Source of the DNA: Gaiellasilicea sp963763755
GTDB lineage: Bacteria; Actinomycetota; Thermoleophilia; Gaiellales; Gaiellaceae
Direction: 5' to 3'
Assembly (NCBI GenBank): GCA_963763755.1
Contig: CAVXQE010000006.1
Span: 248,001 to 312,000, forward strand
DNA length: 64,000 bases
Numbering within the stretch: position 1 is the first letter of the stretch; each line of letters opens with the position of its first letter. Below the pieces are notes generated by a model that worked only from the letters and a program-made list of their open reading frames with translations, had not been told where the DNA came from and made no database searches. Position numbers and translations under genes: made by a program. This document shows positions 17,938 to 24,351 of this stretch, one piece after another.

Positions 17938-18085
17938 CTCCGTCCCCCTGTCTTTGAATGACACAGCGTTGGACCACAAAAAAAGCGCCCGCAGCTGGAA
18001 TCAGCTGCGAGGCGCCATTGCCTCGGGACCGCCTTCGGCGGCGGAACCTGTCCTCACCGTAGCCGAGGGTACGGACGCGGGTCAA
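17938..18085 (-). promoter_or_regulatory. glnA promoter and leader with terminator/antiterminator hairpins
   Basis: Reading the minus strand: TTGACC (18085-18080), 18 bases, TACGGT (18061-18056) make a good promoter, with the transcript starting near 18049. The roughly 110-base leader holds a CCGCC-GAA-GGCGG hairpin (18041-18029), then CGAGGCAATGGCGCCTC (18025-18009). Next comes a strong hairpin (CGCAGCTG-ATTC-CAGCTGCG core, arms 18015-18002 and 17997-17985) followed by seven T (17984-17978). The last two overlap, so they are mutually exclusive: CGAGGC...GCCTCG pairing would break the terminator. No minus-strand gene lies upstream, so the terminator serves the glnA leader itself. The second GS gene has a related element. 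Confidence 0.62.
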
Positions 18086-18133
18086 GGGCGAATTTCTGGC
18101 GGCCGGCCCGGGCCGCTGGTATTCTCAGCCGCG

Positions 18134-18157
18134 ATGAGTCTCCGCTTCCACATCTAG
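18134..18157 (+). other. Possible 7-codon leader ORF before the ABC exporter genes
   Basis: TATTCT at 18120-18125 looks like a -10 box. Nine bases further on is ATG at 18134, starting MSLRFHI and a TAG stop. A hairpin GCCCGC-CGTAGT-GCGGGC follows at 18175-18192, and the ABC gene starts at 18240 behind a good Shine-Dalgarno (GAAGGAG). The layout suits a leaderless leader peptide with a regulatory hairpin, but the ORF is so short that chance cannot be excluded. The rest of 18086-18239 shows no gene. Confidence 0.3.
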
Positions 18158-18239
18158 GACACCCGTTGCCGCGGCCCGCCGTAGTGCGGGCGTCGCGTGC
18201 CGTGTTCCTTGAGTTTCGTGTGAAGTGAAGGAGTAAGAA

Positions 18240-19085
18240 GTGAGCGAAGTAATCGAGTTGCAACGACAAGTGCTGGCCGTCGACGTGCGGGATCTGCGCA
18301 AGGAGTTCTCGCGCCGCGACAAGAAGGCAGGCCGGTTCGCGCGCAAGAAGCGCGCGGCGCTGCACGGCGTCACGTTCACGATGGAGCGGGGCGAGTGCGT
18401 CGCGATCCTGGGCCAGAACGGCTCGGGCAAGTCCACCCTGGTCCGCCTGCTCTCGACGCTGCTCTTCCACGACGGCGGCAGCGCCCATGTCTTCGGCCAC
18501 GACGTCTTCGCGAACCCGCGGCCGGTGCGCAGGCTCGTCAACCGCGTCTCCGTCGAGGCGAGCTTCTTCAAGAAGATGTCGGCGGGCGAGAACCTCCACT
18601 ACGCCGCGCGTTACTACGGCATGGGGCCGCGCGAGACCCGGGTCAAGATCCCGGACATCCTCGGCAAGGTCGGTTTCCCCATCGACCGCCGCAGCGAGCC
18701 GATGGAGAACCTGTCCCGCGGGATGCAGCAGAAGGTCGCGCTGGCGCGCGCCCTCCTCACGTCTCCCGTCTTGCTGCTTCTGGACGAGCCGACGACCGGC
18801 CTCGATCCGCGCTCGAAGCTCGAGGTGCAGGAGTTCGTCCGCGACCTGAGACGGACGCACGACTCGACAATCCTGCTCTGCACGCACGACCTCGCGGAGG
18901 CGGAGGCACTCGCGGACCGTGTCGGGATCCTCGATCGCGGCGAGCTGCTCTTCCTCGAGACCGTGCCGGAGGTCCTGGAGCGCTTCAAGGTCGACACCCT
19001 GGAGCAGGCGTTCTTCGCCGCGACGGGACGCGAGTTCGAGGCGGAAGTGGACGAGGACGACGAAGACCGGGAGGTGTTCGCATGA
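18240..19085 (+). CDS. ABC transporter ATP-binding protein (ABC-2 export type)
   Basis: 281 residues from GTG 18240, with GAAGGAG 7 bases upstream. Nucleotide-binding domain: Walker A GQNGSGKST, Q-loop region with RVSVEASFFKKMS, ABC signature written as NLSRGMQQKVALARAL (the usual LSGG is LSRG), Walker B LLLLDEPTTGLD, and the switch His in LLCTHDLAEAEALA. The C-terminus is acidic (EVDEDDEDREV). It resembles the DrrA/CcmA-type ATPases that power ABC-2 exporters of drugs or polysaccharides. The permease gene overlaps by 4 bases. Substrate unknown; location between two glutamine synthetase genes is not by itself informative. Confidence 0.92.
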   Translation: MSEVIELQRQVLAVDVRDLRKEFSRRDKKAGRFARKKRAALHGVTFTMERGECVAILGQNGSGKSTLVRLLSTLLFHDGGSAHVFGHDVFANPRPVRRLVNRVSVEASFFKKMSAGENLHYAARYYGMGPRETRVKIPDILGKVGFPIDRRSEPMENLSRGMQQKVALARALLTSPVLLLLDEPTTGLDPRSKLEVQEFVRDLRRTHDSTILLCTHDLAEAEALADRVGILDRGELLFLETVPEVLERFKVDTLEQAFFAATGREFEAEVDEDDEDREVFA

Positions 19086-19918
19086 CCCGCGGGGCAGCAG
19101 CCACGTTGCGAGCCGAGCTGATCGGGCTCGGCGGCGTGGTCGAGCGCAACGTCTATCTCACCCGCCGCTACATCTGGTGGGACGTCGCGTTCATGATCTG
19201 GACGATCGCGAACACGCTGACGATCGTCTTCATCGCGAAGGGGATCGAAGCGACGGGCGGATCGATCGACGTCAACCGGACGACGACGACGCTGCTGATC
19301 GGCGCCGTCGTCTGGGCCTACCTCGGGATCCTGTTCGAGTTCATGACCGAGACGGTGGCGTGGGAGCGCTGGGAGGGGACGATCGAGTACACGTTCATGG
19401 CGCCGCTCTCCCGCGCGATGCATCTCGCGGGTGCGGGCTTCTTCGCCGTGCTCTACGGGCTGATCCGGGCGATCATCCTCTTCATCGTCGTCGCGTTCTT
19501 CTTCGACCTGGAGCTGCCGAACGCCAACTTCGCCGCCGCATTCGTCGTGCTCGTCGTGGCGTCCCTCTCGTTCATCGGGATCGGGATCATGACCGCGGTG
19601 CTGCCGCTGATCTCGCCCGAGAAGGGCGCCCAGCTCGGGTTCGTGGCGCAGGGGATGCTGCTCGTGGTCTCGGGCGTCTACTACCCGGTCGAGGTGCTGC
19701 CACAGTGGATGCAGTGGCTGTCGGTCATCTCGCCGGCGACGTATGCGCTCGAGGGGATTCGGGGAGCCATCCTGGACGGCGCGGGTCTCTCGACGATGTG
19801 GGACGAGATCTGGCCGCTTCTCCTGATCGGCGCCGTGTCGGCTCCGATCGGGCTCTGGGTCTTCCGGCGCGGCGAGATCTATGCCAAGAAGCACGGCAAA
19901 TTGAAGCGGAGCGGGTAG
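19082..19918 (+). CDS. ABC-2 type transporter permease
   Basis: 278 residues from ATG 19082, overlapping the ATPase stop. About six membrane segments typical of ABC-2 permeases: VAFMIWTIANTLTIVFIAKG, LLIGAVVWAYLGILFEF, then RAIILFIVVAFFFDLELP and FVVLVVASLSFIGIGIMT. The loop motif SGVYYPVEVLPQWMQWLSV, followed by ISPATYALEGIRGAIL, is the characteristic ABC-2 signature before the last helix. Forms an exporter with the preceding ATPase. The final bases of the gene contain the -35 box of the next promoter. Confidence 0.9.
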   Translation: MTRGAAATLRAELIGLGGVVERNVYLTRRYIWWDVAFMIWTIANTLTIVFIAKGIEATGGSIDVNRTTTTLLIGAVVWAYLGILFEFMTETVAWERWEGTIEYTFMAPLSRAMHLAGAGFFAVLYGLIRAIILFIVVAFFFDLELPNANFAAAFVVLVVASLSFIGIGIMTAVLPLISPEKGAQLGFVAQGMLLVVSGVYYPVEVLPQWMQWLSVISPATYALEGIRGAILDGAGLSTMWDEIWPLLLIGAVSAPIGLWVFRRGEIYAKKHGKLKRSG

Positions 19919-20025
19919 TGCGTTAGACTCGCCGAGGTTTTCGAGGCGACGGGGCCTCAGGCGGCTTCCGCCTGGGGCTCTTTGCCTTTCTCAGGGGCTT
20001 TTCTGCTGACAAGGAGGATTACGGC
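19901..20025 (+). promoter_or_regulatory. Second glnA promoter and leader with terminator-like hairpin
   Basis: TTGAAG (19901-19906), 17 bases, TAGACT (19924-19929) form a promoter whose -35 lies inside the permease gene; the transcript would start near 19936. The leader carries CGAGGCGACGGGGCCTC (19942-19958), matching 14 of 17 bases of the element in the other glnA leader. It is directly followed by AGGCGG-CTT-CCGCCT (19959-19973), GGGGCTC, and the T-rich stretch TTTGCCTTTCT (19981-19991). A strong Shine-Dalgarno AAGGAGG precedes ATG 20026 by 8 bases. The hairpin could instead simply end ABC transcription, but the shared element argues for leader control. Confidence 0.6.
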
Positions 20026-21390
20026 ATGGGGATGGTCGAGAGCAAGGACCGCGCAACGTCCGACCCGGACTCACGGAAGCGGGTGCTGAAGGAGATCGAG
20101 AAGCAGAAGGTGGAGTACGTCCTCTTCTGGTTCACCGACCTCGAGGGGCATCTGAAGAGCTTTGCGATCACGCCGAGCGAGCTCGAGGCCGCGCTCGACG
20201 ACGGGATGGGCTTCGACGGCTCGTCGATCACCGGCTTCAACGCGATCGAGGAGTCGGACATGGTCGCGATCCCGGATCCGGAGACGTTCCGGATCATGCC
20301 GGCGCGACCCGGCGAGACCGTCGTCGGGCGGATGATCTGCGACGTCGTCACTCCGGACGGGCAGCCGTACGAGGGCGACCCGCGCTACATGCTGCGCAAG
20401 GCGCTCGAGCGGATGCGGGCGATGGGCTTCGACACGTTCAACATCGGGCCCGAGCTCGAGTACTTCCTCTTCAAGGACAACAAGGGCACGGAGACCCTCG
20501 ACGAGGGCGGCTATTTCGCGATGACCGCCCTCGACGCCGCGACCGAGCTGCGGAACGAGACGATCCAGGCGCTCGAGAGCGTCGGCATTCCGATCGAGTA
20601 CCACCATCACGAGGTGGCGCCGTCGCAGCACGAGATCGACATGCGCTACGCACCGGCGCTCGAGATGGCCGATGCGACGATCACCTATCGGCTGATCGTG
20701 AAGGAGGTCGCGGCGAAGAACGGCGTCTACGCGACCTTCATGCCGAAGCCGCTCTTCGGCGAGAACGGCTCGGGCATGCACACGCACATGTCGCTCTTCA
20801 CCGACGGTCGGAACCAGTTCTTCGACGGGGCCGACCCGCACCACCTCTCGCCGACGGCGAAGGCGTTCATCGCCGGCCTGCTCCGCCACGCACGCGAGCT
20901 CTCCGCGGTGTTCGCGCAGTGGGTCAACTCCTACAAGCGGCTGGTGCCCGGCTTCGAAGCGCCGGTGTACGTCGCCTGGTCGCAGCGCAACCGCTCGGCC
21001 CTGATCAGGATCCCGCTCTACAAGCCGGGCTCGGAGCAGGCGACCCGGGCCGAGATCCGTTGTCCCGACCCGGCCTGCAACCCGTATCTCACCTTCGCCG
21101 CCCTCCTGCACGCGGGGCTGGAGGGAATCGAGCAGGGCTACGAGCTCGAGGAGCCGATGGACTCGAACCTCTACCACCTCTCCGCGGCGGAGCGGCAGGA
21201 GCGCGGAATCGTGGCGTTGCCGGGCACGCTCGGCGAGGCGATCGAGGCGCTCGCGGAGTCGGAGCTGATGCGGAAGGCCCTCGGCGACCACATCCACGAG
21301 CGGTACGTCGAGATCAAGCGTCGAGAATGGGACGACTACCGGATCCAGCTGACGCAATGGGAGCTGGACCGTTACCTAGCTGTGCTTTAG
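20026..21390 (+). CDS. glnA: Glutamine synthetase type I, GSI-alpha-like
   Basis: 454 residues from ATG 20026. Same reaction as the minus-strand GS but a different subgroup. Seen: VEYVLFWFTDLEGHLKSF, the GS signature FDGSSITGFNAIEESDMVA, GPELEYFLFKD, EYHHHEVAPSQHEID, KPLFGENGSGMHTHMSLF and NRSALIRIP. At the adenylylation-site region it reads MDSNLYHLSAAERQERGI. The C-terminus ends RIQLTQWELDRYLAVL, the tail typical of the GSI-alpha enzymes of Firmicutes and archaea, which are feedback-controlled rather than adenylylated. Monocistronic, behind its own promoter. Carrying both subtypes side by side suggests separate regulation. Confidence 0.94.
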   Translation: MGMVESKDRATSDPDSRKRVLKEIEKQKVEYVLFWFTDLEGHLKSFAITPSELEAALDDGMGFDGSSITGFNAIEESDMVAIPDPETFRIMPARPGETVVGRMICDVVTPDGQPYEGDPRYMLRKALERMRAMGFDTFNIGPELEYFLFKDNKGTETLDEGGYFAMTALDAATELRNETIQALESVGIPIEYHHHEVAPSQHEIDMRYAPALEMADATITYRLIVKEVAAKNGVYATFMPKPLFGENGSGMHTHMSLFTDGRNQFFDGADPHHLSPTAKAFIAGLLRHARELSAVFAQWVNSYKRLVPGFEAPVYVAWSQRNRSALIRIPLYKPGSEQATRAEIRCPDPACNPYLTFAALLHAGLEGIEQGYELEEPMDSNLYHLSAAERQERGIVALPGTLGEAIEALAESELMRKALGDHIHERYVEIKRREWDDYRIQLTQWELDRYLAVL

Positions 21391-21606
21391 GACAGACCCA
21401 CCTGGACTAGACATAACGCTTCCCGGAGGCGCATACTTGTCGCAGGGCTGTGGCGCAAGGCGAGCGCCGCGACCTCAACTGACGGCCGATCGCGGGCTCC
21501 CTCACAGGAGCCCGTGATCGTTCTCCGTCGGACCGGCACGCGGAGGTCTCACGCCGCGCGCGAGTTGCGCATGGCTTGCGCAAACGTGCAAGGACGAGCT
21601 TGTGGG
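21391..21606. other. Intergenic stretch with a terminator-like hairpin
   Basis: 216 bases without a convincing gene on either strand. The only clear structure is GGGCTCC-CTCACA-GGAGCCC at 21494-21513, a perfect 7-bp stem followed by GTGATCGTTCTCC, plausible as the end of glnA transcription though the T content is low. Bases 21425-21480 are GC-rich with short repeats; a small RNA cannot be excluded, but I recognise no known family. Confidence 0.35.
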
Positions 21607-21858
21607 CTAGAGGAACTTGCGGATCGACTCGCGCAGCACGCTGAGGCCGATCACACGGGAGCCGACGTCGATCTCGCCGATCGCCTCGGCCGGCACGAGC
21701 CGGCGGCCGCGAAGGAAGCCCGAGCGGACGGCGAGTGCGTCCGGGACGTCGGGCTGGCTGCCGTACATCGGCGACTCGACGCGACCGATCACGCGGCCGC
21801 GCACGTCCGCAACGAGGAAACCCTTGACGCTGCGGAGATCGAGCTCGACGGCACTCAT
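21607..21858 (-). CDS. Small PRC-barrel-like protein
   Basis: 83 residues from ATG 21858. A single short beta domain: VKGFLVADVRGRVIGRVESP, then DALAVRSGFLRGRRLVPAEAI and VGSRVIGLSV. The pattern of a glycine turn, 'G-R-V-I-G-R-V' strand and 'RRLVP' strand matches stand-alone PRC-barrel proteins, which in actinobacteria are small stress or envelope proteins of unknown role. Divergent from pdtaS with 97 bases between, an AT-richer stretch for this genome that contains two GAAGTTT copies. Confidence 0.65.
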   Translation of the reverse strand: MSAVELDLRSVKGFLVADVRGRVIGRVESPMYGSQPDVPDALAVRSGFLRGRRLVPAEAIGEIDVGSRVIGLSVLRESIRKFL

Positions 21859-21943
21859 CTGAGTGAGAACCTATGCCCGCTGTTTGAAGTTTCTGGCATG
21901 ACTTTCGTTAGAAGTTTGTAAAGAGGGCCGGACGGCGCGTCCC

Positions 21944-21949
21944 TACAAT
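21944..21949 (+). promoter_or_regulatory. -10 box (TACAAT) of pdtaS, leaderless
   Basis: TACAAT ends 6 bases before the GTG start at 21956, so transcription would begin at or next to the start codon; no Shine-Dalgarno is present. No good -35 is visible at the right distance. Confidence 0.5.
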
Positions 21950-21955
21950 CGGACC

Positions 21956-23362
21956 GTGGACGCATCCGCGAGGCATCTCCGCTTGCTGACCGAGACGATC
22001 GCTGCGGTCAACTCGACGCTCGACCTCGAGGAGGTGCTGGCGCTCGTCGCGAGCAAGGTCGCGGATGCGCTCGAGGCGGACGCCTGCTTCGTCTACCTCT
22101 ACGACGAGCGCGCGGACGAGCTCGTGCTGCGCGCGACGCATGGAACCGCGGTGGACGAGATGACGCGGCGGCCGCGGCTGCACCTCGGCGAGGGGATCAC
22201 GGGAACCGCAGCTGCGGAGCGTGCGCCGATCGCGATCGCCTCGTCCGCGCATCTCGACTCGCGTTTCAAGCAGTTCCCGAACCTGCCCGAGGACGAGTAC
22301 GAGTCGATCCTCGCCGTCCCGATCCTGGCGCGCGTGAAGATGGAGGGCGCGCTGAACGTCCGCACGCGCGCCGCCCGCGACTACACCGGAGCTGAGATCG
22401 ACCTGCTCGTCGCGATCGCGTCCCAGGTGGCGCAGACGATCGAGCACGCGAAGCTCTACGCGGATGCGCAGCGGCGGGTGCACGAGCTCGAGGCGCTGGC
22501 GCAGATCTCGGAAGCCGTCTCCGAGTCCCTGTACCTGGAGGAGTCGCTCGAGGCGATCGTGAAGACGACGATTACCGCGATGGGGGCGACAGGCGCGGCG
22601 CTCGTGCTCGAGGACGGCAAGATCGCGTGGCCCGAGGGCCGTGCCGGCGCGCACGCGCTGCGGCTGCCGCTGAAGTGGAAGCGCCGGCAGATCGGCGAGC
22701 TCGTCTGCGACCGCGATACGCCCTTCACCGAGGACGATCGCGCCCTGCTCGAGGCGATCGCGCACCACGCTGCCGTTGCGCTCGAGCACGGGCGTGCGGT
22801 GATGCGCGGCGTCCTCGCCCAGGAGATCCACCACCGGGTCAAGAACAACCTGCAGACCGTCGCCTCGCTACTGCGGCTGCAGGCGCGTGCGACGGAGGTC
22901 GACCCGCGCCGGGCACTGACCGACTCGGTCAACCGGATCCTCGCGATTGCGGCCGTGCACGAGGTGCTGACCGAGCACCGCGAGGACGACGTCGACCTCG
23001 CCGAGCTGATCGAGCGGCTGCGGGCGATGCTCGTGCAGGGCCTCGTGATCGGGAAGGAGGTCGAGTCGAACCTCGAGTCGGTCTCCCTCGCCGGCCACCG
23101 CGCAACGGCGCTCGCCCTCGTCTTCAGCGAGCTCTTCCAGAACGCGCTCGAGCACGGCGGCGGGACGGTTCGCATCGAGCTGGCGCAGCGCAACGGCGGC
23201 GTGTCGCTCGCGATTGCGGACGACGGCGGTGGGATCGCGGCAGGCGACGGCGAGAGCACCGGGCTCTCGATCGTGCGTGCGCTCGTCCGCGACGAGCTGG
23301 GCGGCACGATCGTGCTCACGAGCGAGCCAGGTCTGCGCGCCGAGGTGGTCTTCCCGGCATGA
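21956..23362 (+). CDS. pdtaS: Sensor histidine kinase, PdtaS-like (GAF + HisKA_2)
   Basis: 468 residues from GTG 21956. The first domain (about 10-165) is a GAF domain: ACFVYLYDERADELVLRATHG, HLGEGITGTAA, ILAVPILARVKMEGALNV. A second, degenerate sensory stretch follows (about 170-280). The HisKA_2 phosphoacceptor is QEIHHRVKNNLQTVASLLRL, and the ATPase domain has LVFSELFQNALEHGG, AIADDGGGI and TGLSIVRALV. HisKA_2 kinases act on ANTAR response regulators, and the next gene is exactly that (4-base overlap). In mycobacteria PdtaS/PdtaR control mRNA-level responses; here the pair is linked in one operon. Confidence 0.9.
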   Translation: MDASARHLRLLTETIAAVNSTLDLEEVLALVASKVADALEADACFVYLYDERADELVLRATHGTAVDEMTRRPRLHLGEGITGTAAAERAPIAIASSAHLDSRFKQFPNLPEDEYESILAVPILARVKMEGALNVRTRAARDYTGAEIDLLVAIASQVAQTIEHAKLYADAQRRVHELEALAQISEAVSESLYLEESLEAIVKTTITAMGATGAALVLEDGKIAWPEGRAGAHALRLPLKWKRRQIGELVCDRDTPFTEDDRALLEAIAHHAAVALEHGRAVMRGVLAQEIHHRVKNNLQTVASLLRLQARATEVDPRRALTDSVNRILAIAAVHEVLTEHREDDVDLAELIERLRAMLVQGLVIGKEVESNLESVSLAGHRATALALVFSELFQNALEHGGGTVRIELAQRNGGVSLAIADDGGGIAAGDGESTGLSIVRALVRDELGGTIVLTSEPGLRAEVVFPA

Positions 23363-24054
23363 GAATCTTGATCGCCGAGGACGAGACGATCATCCGGATG
23401 GACCTGCGGTCGCTGCTCGAGTCCGCCGGCTTCGAGGTCTGCGCCGAGGCGAAGGACGGCGAGGAGGCGGTGGATCTCGCACGGAAGGAGCAACCCGACC
23501 TCGCAGTGCTCGACGTCAAGATGCCGCGGCTCGACGGGATCGAGGCCGCGCGGCGGATCCTCGACGAGCGGCCGATCCCGATCGTGATGGTGACGGCGTA
23601 CGGCGAGCGGGAGCTCGTGGCGCGGGCTGTGGAGGCCGGTGTCTTCGGCTACCTCGTGAAGCCGTTCCGCGAGACGGATCTGCTGCCCGCGATCGAGACG
23701 GCACGGGCGCGGCACGACGAGCTGCAGGCGCTGCGTGAGGAAGCCGAGTCGCTCGCCGACGCGCTCGCGGCCCGGAAGGTGATCGAGCGCGCGAAGGGGC
23801 TGCTGATGACGAAGGAAGGCCTGTCCGAGCAGGACGCGTTCGCGCGCCTGCGCAAGGCGAGCCAGGTCTCCGGCCGACCGCTCAAGGTCGTCGCCGAGGC
23901 CGTGGTCGCGACCTGGACCCGTCCTGAGCGAGCACCCGAACGCGCGATTGTCCGCACCGGCTCGAGCGCTTTGCCGTGGCGACGTCAGCGGCTCGTCGGT
24001 CTCTTCGCCGAAGATGCCGTCTGGCGCGTCCGGCGCGAACGCGATGACCGGTGA
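23359..24054 (+). CDS. pdtaR: ANTAR-domain response regulator, PdtaR-like
   Basis: 231 residues from ATG 23359. Receiver domain about 1-118: acidic pocket EDE at 7-9, phosphoacceptor D52 (VLDVKMPRLDG), Thr in MVTAYG, Lys in YLVKPF. A coiled linker leads to the ANTAR RNA-binding domain (about 125-185): ARKVIERAKGLLMTKEGLSEQDAFARL. ANTAR proteins bind paired hexaloop hairpins in leader RNAs and prevent termination. The family normally ends near VVAEAVVATW (residue about 192); the remaining 40 residues are Arg-rich with no match I know and may be out-of-frame sequence. Overlaps pdtaS by 4 bases. Confidence 0.9.
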   Translation: MRILIAEDETIIRMDLRSLLESAGFEVCAEAKDGEEAVDLARKEQPDLAVLDVKMPRLDGIEAARRILDERPIPIVMVTAYGERELVARAVEAGVFGYLVKPFRETDLLPAIETARARHDELQALREEAESLADALAARKVIERAKGLLMTKEGLSEQDAFARLRKASQVSGRPLKVVAEAVVATWTRPERAPERAIVRTGSSALPWRRQRLVGLFAEDAVWRVRRERDDR

Positions 24055-24297
24055 GTACCGCGGCGCGACGAGATCCTGCTTCCTCCGGCGCACGCCGAGC
24101 TGACCGCGGCACGTACCGCGTCGATCTGCTCTGGGTGTCGCGGACGACGCGCACACGGTGGCGGTCTATCGCGCCGCGGGAGCGTGACGGCCGCGCGCCG
24201 CTCGACATCGAGCAGGCGCTCCTGTCGAGCTCCGCGACGGTCTCTGGCCGACATCCGCGCGCAGCCGCTCGACGAGCGGCATTCGACGCCTTCTGGG
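24055..24297 (+). other. No intact gene; possible decayed Uma2-like remnant
   Basis: A GTG at 24051 overlapping the pdtaR stop opens 83 Arg-rich codons that look non-coding. Pieces in different frames, RRDEILLPPAHAELTAA, TYRVDLLW and VADDAHTVAVYRAAG, faintly recall the C-terminal half of Uma2-type nuclease-like proteins. No single frame carries them. I treat this as unassigned sequence, perhaps a degraded gene. Confidence 0.2.
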
Positions 24298-24320
24298 CCT
24301 AGTAACAGTCTGTTACTAGG
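24298..24320. repeat. 23-bp perfect palindrome
   Basis: CCTAGTAACAG-T-CTGTTACTAGG, 11-bp arms around a single T, AT-rich for this genome and 31 bases before the next ATG. It could be an operator for the downstream kinase gene, or a bidirectional terminator. Its odd-length, T-centred form resembles the two palindromes at 56338 and 56413, though the sequence differs. Confidence 0.7.
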
Positions 24321-24351
24321 CGCTGCGTCTCGACGCGTGCGACGATCTGGC

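Noticed and set aside
21391..21606. A 6S, SRP or other small RNA after the second glnA
   Set aside because: No conserved core of these RNAs could be recognised; only one hairpin is clear.
24051..24302. An 83-codon gene overlapping pdtaR
   Set aside because: Arg-rich composition, no motif, and its stop falls inside a palindrome; more likely unassigned or degraded sequence.
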